A DNA stretch of 64,000 nucleotides, taken from Symbiodinium natans (taxonomy: Eukaryota > Sar > Dinophyceae > Suessiales > Symbiodiniaceae). Shown in pieces: positions 47,800 through 59,229 of the stretch. The position numbers were made by a program, and so were the translations under genes. Numbering within the stretch: the first letter of the stretch is position 1; each line of letters starts with the position of its first letter. The notes below the pieces were generated by a model, which saw only the letters and a program-made list of their open reading frames with translations, had not been told where the DNA came from and searched no databases. The stretch covers positions 124,001 through 188,000 of the forward strand of contig CAJNDS010002105.1 of NCBI GenBank assembly GCA_905221605.1, given 5' to 3'.

Positions 47800-48900
47800 A
47801 AGTTCATGGGCTTTACGGCGGGTCTTGTTGTGAAACTGCTGTGCTCCCTCACTGTTGGCTCACTGTTCTCCCCCATTGCTTTTTGTTCTTGTAGTTGGTG
47901 GCGTCGTCGTCGTCGTCGTAATCGTGTTGGCTTGGCTGTGTGGTTTTGGTGTAGTACTTCTCCAGCTCGTTGGTCTTGTAGTTCTCGTTCACTTCCCTCA
48001 CTTGTGTGGTCGCCCCGTCTGCGTGGTGAGTGTCCGCTTGTGGTGTGGGCTGTGCTTCTCTGGGCTGTGTTCCTTCCAGGCGTGCTTGGGTCAGGGTGGG
48101 CGGTTGGTCTGGTAGTCGTGGGCTTCGGCGTAGTGCGCCTTTGGCTCGTTGATCTTGCCGTTCTTCACGTTCTCCTCGTGTCCCTTTGAATATTGAAATC
48201 GGGCTTTTTGGTGGGTGTGGTAGTGGAGATGGTTCTTGTGCCGGTCATGGTGGTTGTGATGGTTATTCTCGTCGTGGTGCTTGGGAGGGTTGCGGCCATG
48301 GGATGATTTCTGGTGTTTCTGGTGTTTCCACCTGCATGTCTTTGGGGGCTTTGCTTTTTGTTGTGTGTTCACTCTCTCTCTCTCTCTCGCTCGCGTCTTT
48401 CTTTCTTTCCTTCTTTCTTTGGGGCATAGGGGAAACGCCCGTGCTGCTGCACGCCCCTCTTCTACGTCCCTCGGGGAGAATTGGCCCCAGCGCAGGGAGG
48501 ATCTCTCTGTTCTTCTTCTTCTGCTTCTTCTTCTTCTTCTTCTGCCCAGGAACGGAGACTGTCTCTCTCTCTCTCTCTCTCTTTCTCTCGCTCGTTTTGC
48601 ACTCTTCAGGTCCTCGTGGTCCCAGGCGTCGGCTGCCCAGGCACAGCACGCTGCCATGGGGGCAACCGAGGCCAGGCGAGAGCCGAAGCGGCTGGCAAGA
48701 CCCCAGGTGGCCTCGAGACCAGAAAACGGTGAGAAAGTGTGGGTTAAAATTTGGAAAACCGAAACCTTGGACACCTTGGCTTCTGAAACCTTTTCTGTGC
48801 CAATGGTGGCCCTTGTTCCACGTTGTGCGCTTGGCATCAGTTTAAGAATATCTGAGGCTTTTGAGTTTAGGAAGCATATATGTAGCTTGTGGACAAGTAG
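47800..48900. other. Low-complexity GT/CT-rich stretch without confident gene
   Basis: GT- and CGT-rich sequence (47880-48300), then CT (48370-48392), TTC (48507-48545) and CT (48560-48586) microsatellites. Long frames on both strands are compositional artefacts (R/E, L/S and W/V runs). Confidence 0.6.
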
Positions 48901-49032
48901 CCCTCCCTCGCTATGAAATGGTCGCGTCTCGTGCCTGCCCTCCCATGCTGTAGCCGGTCACATGTAACTGAGCGAGATCTGCTCCTCAGTCACCCGGTGA
49001 CGGCCCAAGCCATGGCTCTTTTTTGACATCTC

Positions 49033-49308
49033 TTAAGACGTAAGGCTGCGGCTGCTTCCCAAATCCCTGAGAGCTGCAAGGAAAAAGCTCCAAAGAATTT
49101 CGACGTCGAAGCACTTCACGTAAGGCTCCTGCGCTGGAGGCACAGCGACAGCAAAACACACTACACGTGGCCTTTGCTTAAAGATCTTAAAGATGAAAGC
49201 AGAAGATGGGGCTCCTCGATTTGAAAGCGATTCCTCTTCATCCACTCCGAGGGATGCACCACAGGCCTGGGGCACGCGGGAGAGATCAGGAGAGCATGCA
49301 AGGAACAC
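49033..49308 (-). CDS. Hypothetical terminal exon
   Basis: Frame ending VPPAQEPYVKCFDVEILWSF then FLAALRDLGSSRSLTS and a stop at 49033. It is protein-like over its last 45 codons. It may belong with the open frames at 49.5-50.5 kb on the same strand. No family recognised. Confidence 0.3.
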   Translation of the reverse strand: MFLACSPDLSRVPQACGASLGVDEEESLSNRGAPSSAFIFKIFKQRPRVVCFAVAVPPAQEPYVKCFDVEILWSFFLAALRDLGSSRSLTS

Positions 49309-49949
49309 TAGGGCACACTCCGGGGCACACTCCGGGGCACACTCGTCTCTCTCAATTGGAACACTTCAGACATGTCTTCCCTATGGAGCCTCTGATGGGC
49401 CGGATTGGTCATATGGACTTCACTCCTAAAACCTTCTGAAGCGACCCAACCGTCAACAGTTCAACTCGCTTTACTATCAGGCAGCATTCCGACGTCGAGA
49501 CTTTCGAGACGTTCCAATGTACGGGTAGCTGGGTAGCTTAAGCAAACACCCTCCGTGCCACCACGTGCAGCTCGAGATCTCTCCAACAGAGCCGAACGGG
49601 GCAAGGACGATGAACTCCTCACCTTCCAGGCGCTCTCGCGGAACAGAAGGCCCTTCTGAGCTTCGATTTAAGGTCCGAACGGGCTTTCTGGTTGTTCTCC
49701 AACAGATTCCGAACGTCCCACCACAATGTCTCCTTGAGAACTTACGCGCAGCTCTACGGACGCAGCGGAACAGCCCTGTCTTCTGCTTGTTGAGCTCAGG
49801 CGCTGGGTAGATGTAAGTGTGGGCGCCATGCCTGGGTACAATAGCTGCAGCTCCTGATTCTGTCCGGCACAGGCCAAGTGCACCCAAGGGCCTGCCTCAA
49901 CAAGTACTTTACATTACTTTACTGCTCCAAATAGACCACGACAAGGGCC

Positions 49950-50375
49950 AACAAGTCAAGCGACAGGAATAGCAGAACGGGCAATGGCTTCTGTGAGCCA
50001 GGGTCGTGCAGCAGATAGTGTTGCTTCCGGCCATCGAACTCAACCTCGCTTGCAGATCTGCGGGCACCAGATGTACATCACTCGTACATCTCAAGCTCTT
50101 CGAGAAGCTTTTCAAGACTCTGGCTACATGGCAGACAGGAAACCGTGCGGAAAAGCGAGCTGGGCACACTGGCACATGCCCACTGGTCTTCTGAATGTCC
50201 TTGCCTTTGATAGCTGGGCCGTTGCAAGTTTGAGCTATCTTGCATTGACGGACATGCTTCCACTTGCGCCTGCCGCACTGACAGTCACAGCCAAGAGGCC
50301 CTTCCTCGCACGCCTTACAGCAGTGCGTGTACGAGTAGTAGTGGTGCGTGCCTGACGTCACTGTTGCTCGGATCC
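49950..50375 (-). CDS. Cysteine-rich hypothetical exon
   Basis: Within a 213-codon minus frame, THHYYSYTHCCKACEEGPLG is followed by CDCQCGRRKWKHV: seven closely spaced cysteines and basic residues sugg a metal-binding or DNA/RNA-contacting module. The upper part of the frame (above 50.4 kb) looks like low-quality read-through. Function unknown. Confidence 0.35.
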
Positions 50376-50559
50376 GTGCGGTCCAACTGGTTACAGCACT
50401 TCGGGCTTCATGCAACGTACTTTGAAAGCCTTGCCTGGATGTGGGTGCCCTGCTCGAACCTATGGTCAAAGAAACATCCCGGTTCATAGATAGAGCCTGT
50501 CTTCTAGGGACGGCTGCTTGGGGCCGAGAGGCTAGACAGGTCACGATCAAGTCGCAGCC

Positions 50560-51600
50560 GGCGCAAGGAAACCATCTGTCCTGCCCAAAATTCCTGACCT
50601 GACCGACCTCTTAAGCTCTCCAATGCTCTGCAGCTCTAGGTTTCCGCCTGTTTTTGCTCTTCAAAGCCCGACTCTGACGTCGCCATGTCCGTGTCAGCAT
50701 CCATGGCGCTGCTCAAGAAGCTAGGTGGATCTAGGTAACACACAGCACTCACGGGCATGTCCGGGTATGCAAAGGGCTACATGTGGCTAAAGCGAGATGA
50801 GGTGGCACACTCAGTACTGCAGGACACCATCAGCTTCAGCTCCGTTCTCGCCAAGAATTATATCAATGCGCAAACTTGATGCAGCCTCATGAAGAGCTAA
50901 GACGAGGCACCATGACGCAGCCTGCAGCCTCTTCGTTTTCTGCTTTTTGAGCGGATGCTCGGCTTGTGGAGGCCGTGGTCGCTACACAAAATTTACGTAA
51001 AGAACGTTAAGTCATCCCGCAACGAATGAGCAATCCGTCACTTTGCTCTCAGGACCCTCCTGTACTTGGGCCCAGGAACAAATATGGCAGGATGATTGTG
51101 CATGTGCACACATGCTCGCTGGTACCCTGGGTAGGCCTTGACTTCTTGAGCTCTGCGCTTCTAACTTTGCATCTGGATCACTAAGGTGCGATGCTTTCCT
51201 ACCCAGGCAGTAGCAATCGTCAGCACGTGTGTACCATCTACTCCTCTTTCAAGCGGACACTAGGAAGCACTGTCGTTTAGGATTTCTGGGCTCCACAGAA
51301 TCGACAGCAATAACCTGGTGCCTCCGCTTGGGTCGTGGCACTCGCTGTGCTGCATCGGGTTTCGATATTTTCGACACCATCTCTCTGCTTCGAGACAAGA
51401 AGGGTGCTGAGAGTAAAGCGGCCGGGTGGCAACGATCCTTTGGGCAGTATGCCAGCAGCTTGCGCGGAATTGCTAGGCTGCCAGGTAGATGAGCAAAGGC
51501 TGGAAGGAGCTCCGCCCAGGGCCTGCCGATAGTGCTCCATCAGTGCTCCATCTCTATCTATGTCTTACATCCACTTGTGCACACTTGCTTGCACGAGTTA
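50560..51600. other. Stretch without confident gene
   Basis: Short frames only; the last exons of the GSK3-like gene are expected here but were not recognised. A plus frame at 51229-51492 is not supported by any motif. Confidence 0.45.
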
Positions 51601-51615
51601 ACAAGAACGGCAGCT

Positions 51616-53139
51616 CTAAATGCTAAATTTCTGAACTAAAGCACACGCGCGCCTGCCGCAACGCCGAAGCTTCACAAGGCTTGCGAAATGTTGAGCCAGA
51701 CGTTGCCCACCCTGCTCTGGCATCAAGCTTTGCATTTCACGTTGGGTTGGTGTTCCAAGGATTCGAACAATGGCGTACATCTGACCCCAGCTGGAATCAC
51801 CTGTAAATAGAGGCTGTCCAGACATCATTTCGGCGATTATGCAACCGCATGACCACCAGTCAATACTTGTTGTGTAATCGCTCGCGCCGAGGATTAATTC
51901 GGGTGCTCGCCACCACCGAGAACAGATATAGCTGCTGGAAGGCCCTTGGCCTAAAAACTTAGCAGAGCCGAAGTCGCAAATTTTGAGTACATCATCTTGG
52001 CTGAGGAGGATGTTCTCAGGCTTCAGATCACGATGACAGATCCGCAATTTATCCAAATGCGCAGCTGCAGTGAGCAGCTGGGTGCTGAAATGGCGAACGT
52101 GCCAGGCAGATAAGGGGTGGCCATTGATTCTGACGTGCAAGTTCTCAGGCAAAAACTCCATGACAATGAGCACAGCATTGCCTTCAGGGGTTTTCCAGCT
52201 AAGCCAGTCCATGAACTTGACGATGTTGGGATGGGATGCCTTCTGCAGCATCTGCACTTCACGCATTTCCTGGCCACTTTGCACCAGAATGCGCTTCACA
52301 GCAACCGTTGTCCCTGTATTTGTGCGTGCCACGTGCACAGAACCAAAGGCTCCAGCACCGACATCACCCATCCACTGAAGGTCTGCAGCTGCTATACTCC
52401 CAGATGTTCGGGATTCCGCGGACGGCACACGGCAGGTGTCCGTCTGAAAAGTGGCCAGTGGCGATTCATGGCTGTTGCGTGGAGGCCGGGAGCCACTTCT
52501 CTTCACCACCTGGATGAGGATCAACTCGACATGCTCCAAGCAAAAACTCACGGGTCCGGGCTTGAAGGTTCTGCGTTGTAGGCAAGATTTGACCAGAGTC
52601 TCTGCTGCGCTGATCTCTGGGCTGCAAAGCTCATCGTCCCTAGCCCAACCTGGACCCTGCAGTGCATCAGAAGCTGCGATGATGAAGACTTCAATTGTCT
52701 CCAAGCTGAGGAGATCTACTCGGTCACGGCAGCAGCGCGGGAAACGCAGAATGAAGGATCCCGCAAATGAGCCCACGGAGGATATGACTCCTTCACCTCC
52801 AATCCAGGCCGGACAGCCAAGCTCGAGGCTAGCCACTTCACAGGGGCCATCGGTGATTGCCACAGACATTCCAGACATCAACAATGCACAGGCCTCATGC
52901 TGATTGCCGCCAACAGCATTGAGTGCGGCTCGTGCCACAGCTTGGGGCTTTCCTGTGACAGCAGAGACATCCTGCGAAATCGTCCGTGATCCCAAATCAT
53001 CCGAAAGATCCAGAAATATCTTCTGACTCGGCGAGCATCTGGATATGTGCCCCATGGCTAGGCGGAGGCTTCCTAACCATATGGGGTCCCTGTATTTATG
53101 GCATCGGCAAGGCATCCCTAAGCACTTTCCCGCGCGCAA
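51616..53139 (-). CDS. GSK3: GSK3-like serine/threonine kinase with N-terminal UBA-like segment
   Basis: A single 507-codon frame. Residues about 55-92 resemble a ubiquitin-associated domain (AVARAALNAVGGNQHEACAL). The kinase domain starts near 257: glycine loop GAGAFGSV (261-268), K282 in VAVK, E294, HRD 369-371, DFG 389-391, APE 412-414. The segment YICSRWWRAPELILGASDYT and LGTPT are GSK3/shaggy signatures; Y404 matches the activation-loop tyrosine, and R293, R370 and K394 match the three residues that bind the priming phosphate in GSK3. The frame stops about 45 residues after LGTPT, so the last helices (subdomain XI) are missing; a GTGGGC donor after MPEQG suggests further exons below 51.7 kb, not located. 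An upstream in-frame start is possible. Confidence 0.87.
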   Translation of the reverse strand: MRAGKCLGMPCRCHKYRDPIWLGSLRLAMGHISRCSPSQKIFLDLSDDLGSRTISQDVSAVTGKPQAVARAALNAVGGNQHEACALLMSGMSVAITDGPCEVASLELGCPAWIGGEGVISSVGSFAGSFILRFPRCCRDRVDLLSLETIEVFIIAASDALQGPGWARDDELCSPEISAAETLVKSCLQRRTFKPGPVSFCLEHVELILIQVVKRSGSRPPRNSHESPLATFQTDTCRVPSAESRTSGSIAAADLQWMGDVGAGAFGSVHVARTNTGTTVAVKRILVQSGQEMREVQMLQKASHPNIVKFMDWLSWKTPEGNAVLIVMEFLPENLHVRINGHPLSAWHVRHFSTQLLTAAAHLDKLRICHRDLKPENILLSQDDVLKICDFGSAKFLGQGPSSSYICSRWWRAPELILGASDYTTSIDWWSCGCIIAEMMSGQPLFTGDSSWGQMYAIVRILGTPTQREMQSLMPEQGGQRLAQHFASLVKLRRCGRRACALVQKFSI

Positions 53140-53513
53140 GTCTTGTCCAATCGTGTTACCAAGCTTAAGTCCAAATCGAAAGCAAGCGGTTCACGTCATA
53201 GCAGCCCCTAGCTCGTGAAGGCTCGGATCTGTTTTCATCGAGGATCTGCGCAATTCTACACAAGCTGCATGGAAAGTCCCATCTCACATGCCTTCAGGAG
53301 CTGGCTCTGCATTTGCTCCTCTCACTTGAAATTTCGCTCACAGCACCAAGTTTGAAGCAATTGCAGCAACCGTCCTTCGAGGTGTAGCTAGGAAGCTGCA
53401 GCATATTCCCACAAGTCATTGCCCGCGGCAGAAGGTCGTCCTTGGTGGGAGGGGGGCAGAAGATGCCTGCAGGATGAAAGCCTCCAGACCTGTGGGAACA
53501 CTTTCGAGGATCA

Positions 53514-56500
53514 TCAAGCGTCGCTTGTGAAAACTCCAGCAGCTGTACTTGTGAGGTATGGAAGCGTCGGCAAGAATTGGCTCAAATAAGCTTTTGCAAT
53601 GCTCCCTGTTTCCTGCACGGTAGCTCGGATTGCATGTGCCCCGTCACTCGTCTCGAAGCAGAAAGGCAACGACACAAGGAGCGACATGCTCTCTGGGCAT
53701 GCTGTCAAAAGTCGCCACCGTCCATGGGCTCGACATAGAACGTGAAGGTCTTTGTATCCGCAGGCCACCGATCACTACCTTCCCAAGTTGGTGCAGTATG
53801 ACACCACAGACAGAATGACGTCTGAAGAAACTGATGATGGGTATGTGGCACTGGACGGCCGCCTGTGGTAAACTTCAGCACGCTGGGACGGGCATCTCGC
53901 GTGCGCTCATCCCACAAGATCTCGAAAAACCATGCTGCCTGCTGCTTGCGCGCCTTGCCACAGCATTACATTACATACAGCCATGTGAGAGGACTTGTTC
54001 GAAACTACTTGAAGCCTGAACCGTCCCGGCCGTGCAGGCAGATGGGCTTAGCAAGGCTTTGTATGCACTGCATATGCATGCATCCGATATCTGCGTAAGC
54101 ACAATAGCTCTGCACTACCCGCAAAGTTAGCTTGCAGCGCGGGCACTGGATTCACAGTCGCTCGCCTTAGCAGCAGTGCCGCGATGTTAGATGTCAGCGA
54201 AAACAAAACAGCATCAGACAGCATCAAAGTCAAAAACAAGCACAATGTGGGGGTCACGGCACTCCTGCCAAATTTTGAGCGCATCGTCAGTGACGTAGGA
54301 GAGCCCTGACCACTCCTTGACTTGACAACCACTCGAGTACTCGAAATCACAAGAAGCAGACCTCTCCAAACTAAGAGCCTTAAAGCCGTAGAAGCCTTTC
54401 AAACAACTTATAGCCTTTTAAAAAAGTAGAGCTGGGTCAATGGAGAGACGATTTGCCGGATGCCCGACATGGAGGAACCGTGTAGATGAAGAGGGTGAAT
54501 GGTGAACGCTTTAGAATCCACACACACACACACAAGGCTCTCAAGATTCTGCACTGCGCTCATCACAACATATCACAACGACAGCACGTCCTTCTGGAGT
54601 TCGTCCGCGGATAGCAGCGCCAAGTATGCTGCGCCTGCAGCTTCACAGACCTCAGCCGAGTCTCCTTCGATTTGTGGCAACTTATGCCCTAGGTTGCCCC
54701 TAGGCTGCCACTTAGGCAATTTGACAATTTGAGCCTCTGAGCCTCGGAGCCTCTGAGCCTTTGAGTGATGCTCTGCTAGGGCTGTTAGGGCTGTTAGGGT
54801 GTTTGGGCATGGGGACCAGACCCCCTGTCGGAAGGAAGCCGCCGCGTCTTGAACCACCTCGACAAGTTCATGGCGCAGCACAGCTCTCAGCCAATCCAGC
54901 TTTGTAGCATCGGTCACGACGATGTTCCGCCCCCCGACTGTGAGATCAACGATGCTTCCGTTGAACTCCCTGCTGAAGGTCAGTTGCCCTTCCAATCCCA
55001 TCTCCTTCAACTGCGAGGTCAGGAACGTGGAGGAGCCCCTGAAATCCGGAGCGCTTTCGCTCTGCTCTGCATTGAGTTCAGCCTGTAGCTCTTCTACAGA
55101 CTCCGGGATGTCAGCCTGGACACACCGCAGGAAGGGTCGGGCAAGAGCCGCTCCAACAAGGAGCTTTTGAAGCTGCTGCTCTTGGTTCTCATCGTCTTGT
55201 GTAACCGCTGCTAAGAGTTCCTGTAGCGTGGCGTTCTCTCGAACTCGCTGCTCTTGTGCAGCATTCTCTGCTTGGCAAAGAGCAAGGCCAAAGATTCGAC
55301 CACAGGCGCGGAACACATCAGCCGGTGCGCCAGGAGCAGGAACAATGGAACCAGCAGCGGTCTTCTGCCACACCTTCTCCCAGTCCCCGCAAGCACGACC
55401 GAAGTCGTTAAAAAACTCTCGCCGCGGGCCACCAGCATCCTCTGCAGCTTCGCCCACAAAGGTCACCTGCAGCTGAACCATGCATATGCCAACTACAACC
55501 AATGACGGCGAGCCGGGAGTCGTGCTCTTAGGATGTTTTTGTTTCGCACTTTTTCTGGGGATGCTCTTTTTTGGGGGTTTGGCTACATCGTTCCAGGTCG
55601 AATCGCGCTCCCGCCTATGCCGCAGACGCATTCCATGGTCAAAGCCACCCTCCCACCTACAGACCACACACACGTTCTGTAATCGAACTCGAGCTCTGGG
55701 CTATAGTATAGGTTCCGCATGTAGTCTGTGGTCGCAGTCACACTCTCGCCGTCCCGCACGTTCTGTAGTCGAAATCGGGCTCTCGTCTGTGTCGTGCTGA
55801 AAACCTCTTGATGGCGAACCTATCCTTTTTTGGAAGCATTGCCTAAGTTAATAGCGGAGGTTGGGGGCGGAACCCCCATCCCCTCCCCCCTCCCTTTGCA
55901 AACCATTTTGAATTTTGGGTACCGGCCCTCAAAGGCATAGAACAAAACACAGCAAAACAATCGAGAACATCATTTTACTTAAATGGGAGTTGCACCTCAG
56001 CTTGTGGCCCTGCCGAACTATAAAGAAATCATGGTCATTAAGGGGATTGGATTGTGGCCCCAAGATGCAGACCTGCAGCGGCTTTCGCAGCTCATCTGCA
56101 GAAGCTTGGCCAATTTGTTCCAGTGCACTCTGGAAGAGGTTCGTGCGTTCGACACGGAGAGGAAACTGGATAGCTGAGCCATCCTCTGCTTTTGCGAGAG
56201 CTGCCAGGGGTGTGCAGGCAGCACAATGTGCCAGCCTCGCCTCTTTGGTGCTTGGATCACCGGCTGGCCACAGCACTCTAAACACTCCACGTGCGTCGCG
56301 TAGTTCGGAAGCATCCATACCCATTGCGCGCGCTTTGAGCAATGCTTTTGCCGAGTCTAGCAGGAACTCGAAATTGTCCTGAAGAGTCTTCTTGCAGGCC
56401 AGAACGGAAGCCAGCGATGCAAAGCTGGCACGAACAGCTCGCAGATCAGCAACCATCTCTTCCCAGGTATCTTCCAGTTTGAAAGCCTTCAATCCCAGCT

Positions 56501-57183
56501 CCGCTATGGTCATGGATGCAAAGTGTGGGAAGCTCTCTTGTAGAGGCTTCGGCGGAACTCCAATCAACAGCCGCTGCCTCTTTCTGGGAATACGGCCTAG
56601 TGGCTCACTCTGTTCAATCGCAGCAGCCAGGCCACTGAACAGGGTGTTACATGGAAGCTCAAGCTTCCTTGGCTACCCCCAATCCCTGAGAAGCAACTTG
56701 AAAATAACTTGTGATCCCGTGCTTTCTTGGACACTGAAACAGACAAAACACTCAGAAGGCAAAGAGCATCAGAACAATTCTCGCAGCTGACAGATAATCA
56801 GAGATATGTTTCCAGATTGAGCTTAGATTCGATTTCAGAGCGCCGCGGAGGACAGTCAGAGCAACGGGCTCTCCTGGTGGTGGCTGCTCCGTTCCTTGTA
56901 GAACCTGTCGCGTCAAGTCCAGGCTGGCAGTCGCAGGTAGCTCCAAGGCATCTCCAATACACATCCAGCCGAGAGCCTCGAAGGCCTCCCGCGCCCCGGT
57001 CTCAGCCACAAGACTGCCGATACGGGCGTTGCTTCGTTTCAGTTTGCGGAACTTGGCATCGTGCGGATTGTCAAGCACGTTCTGAAGCAGCTTGCGAAAA
57101 AGCTGCAAGGACTCCAGGGGCCAAGCTTTCGCATCGAGCAGCAGCTTTTCCGTTCGCGAGTCTCCCATAACCACGTCAGCCAT
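53514..57183 (-). CDS. PUB-domain HECT-type E3 ubiquitin ligase
   Basis: Predicted to bind p97/VCP-type partners through the PUB domain and transfer ubiquitin through HECT. Exon 1 (57183-about 56800) starts MADVVMGDS and has the PUB pattern (LLQNVLDNPHDAKFRKLKRS, EAFEALGW, LELPATASLDL). Exon 2 (about 56650-56073) is a helical linker. Exon 3 (55466-54822) begins VTFVGEAAEDAGGPRREFF, the HECT N-lobe start, followed by RACGRIFGLAL, LEGQLTFS, DLTVGGRNIVVTD and SFRQG. Exon 4 (54650-about 54600) continues with AAYLALLSADELQ. The C-lobe exon (about 53965-53740) reads AWFFEILWDERTRDARPSVL and KFTTGGRPVP. A possible intermediate exon lies at 54402-54214. The terminal catalytic-cysteine loop could not be assigned unambiguously. 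Confidence 0.85.
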
Positions 57184-58633
57184 GGCCGTTGGGAATCTTG
57201 GAAAGTGACTCGCAATAGATGTGGATGAGTATAGGCTGTAAGTCTGTAAGGAATTTCAGTCTTCAGATTCAGAATGTGGCTCCGCTTGCGGCCTGAGCCG
57301 AGCTACAAGCCCACAGCCAATTCAAGTCAGTAACCGAAATGGAAGTCCATGACTTGCTTGTGTGAGAAACTGCCACGTACTTGCACCTAAACGCAGGTCA
57401 GCAACAGAATTGCTGCACATGTTAACAGGCGGGTACAAGTAGAACCGCTTGCACGAACCTGAAGCCTAAGTAAGCCTAAGCCCCAGAGCTGGCATCGTGC
57501 TGACCGCATGTGTGCATGCTTGTTTATGTCTTATCTGTGAAGAAGTCGGGCAGCTCCCCTTCACTGACGTCGATCTGTGCAAAGAGCGGGAGCCTCGGAG
57601 AGAAGTAGCAGTGGCTAGCAGAGGCTAGCAGTGGCTAGCAGTGGCGGTACTGATGGTTCTCCTTTCCCGGCTCTGCTGAAGGCTTGCATGCGAGGAGCTC
57701 TGGATTGCTGCGTCTGGCAGTCAGAACAGCCGGTTCGCCCAAAACGACGTGCCACCTGCACAGGAAGCTAGGCCTTTGAAGACAGCACTAGACGTTTGCA
57801 TGTAGCATCTAAAACAAATGCAACCAAAGAGCAAATGCTCAAACAGAGCAGATACGGCTATCCCTGGTCGTGGATCGTACTTCACGTCCTGGGCTTTGCA
57901 AAGAACAGACAAGCCTTGCCTCTGCAATAACATGCTGATGGCATGACTTGCCAGACCTTTCCGCACCTGTCCTGCGCGCAAGCCAGAGGTGTCTCACCCA
58001 GCCTGATACTGTACTTTGCTGGGCGGCGCCACTCTCTACTATGCGTGCTTGTCTTGTGCATGCACAAGTTGCTTGATACTGAAATGTATGAGTGCCGAAC
58101 ATACAAAGACCACAAATGCTCACGTACCAAGGCACAGGATACTGCTAAGCCGCTGGTAGAAGGCGCGGCTCCGACGCAGCAGTCGGTCAGAACGGACGAC
58201 GAACCTTACGCGAGTCATGGGGCTTGCGTTGCACAAGGTCGCGAAACCGACCGTGAAGCCAAAAGGTCAGGTTATGGTCCCTTTTGCGCCTTCAGAGTCT
58301 CTATTACAAGTGTATTTCCTATGGCTAAGGGTACCAGAAGTTGGAGTTGTGCCTCTCTCTCGTCCCCACACGGCACCCATAGATGAGGCGTTGACTGGCT
58401 GCAGCAGTATGAGCCAAAGGCCTGTCCCATGTTGGCAGTGTGGCCCAGGGAAACATACTGGTAATATGCACTTGCGCTAACAAGTACTAAACTTCCTGAA
58501 TCCCCACACAGCCCACGCACCTCTGGCACTTCATCTTCCAAGAGACGCGAGTACACGTCCCTGGATTCAGGTGGGTTTGGGATGGTCCGGGCTCAAAGGG
58601 TTTAGAGACGACGTCTTTCGCTATAATTAGGGC

Positions 58634-58890
58634 TCAGGAGAATAGAAGCTTCGCCCGCCTTAGGCAGAAACTGCTCCCTGCGAGGAAGCGCCGTAGGTTC
58701 AGGTGCAAGAACGGCACCTTGTAGATTCCCGCCTCGATCTTGCTTGTTTCAGTCATGACATAGTCTCCAGTGTCTTTCAGATTTTCCGGATTTTCTTTTG
58801 CGTCCAGGTGCGTGTACGGCAGAGAGTACATCTCCCACAAGTGCTCGCGGAGCGTGTTCAAAAGGCTCCCCTTGAAGAAACATCCTTGAA
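58634..58890 (-). CDS. Hypothetical exon
   Basis: Frame GCFFKGSLLNTLREHLWEMY continues to ENPENLKDTGDYVMTETSKI and VPFLHLNLRRFLAG before the stop at 58634. Protein-like throughout, with an aag acceptor context upstream; family not recognised. Same strand and close to the exon-like frames at 59.2-59.6 kb, so possibly the 3' end of one gene. Confidence 0.4.
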
Positions 58891-59229
58891 GGCCATTGCT
58901 GCTTGTAAAGCCGTGTCAGCTGCAGGGCGCACTCTGCTGCAGATGATAAGTTCGCAGCGTGAACTGTGCATACATGCCATAGCGGCGCTCTAGATGCACA
59001 GCCTCAGTTACGACGAGGGTCACCAGTTACGACGAGTGTCACCAGCCTGGCCGGTCAACCTGCATGCAACTTCGATGTCAACATATGTCAAAATGCTGTG
59101 GACCTTGCATAAGCTAAGGACTCCATGGCGAGATTTGGAAGCTGTTCCAGTGTGGCCTTCACTTCCAGACAACTGCAGGAATCCACGGAAATTGCTACAT
59201 GGCTCATAATATGGTTTCACCGCGCCTAC

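Noticed and set aside
48091-48916. 200 to 250-codon frames on both strands
   Set aside because: CT, TTC and GT low-complexity sequence; the residues are runs of R/E or L/S without any fold pattern.
57839-58135. Ankyrin-like GETPLACAQ frame
   Set aside because: A single weak repeat-like match without a second repeat or splice support.
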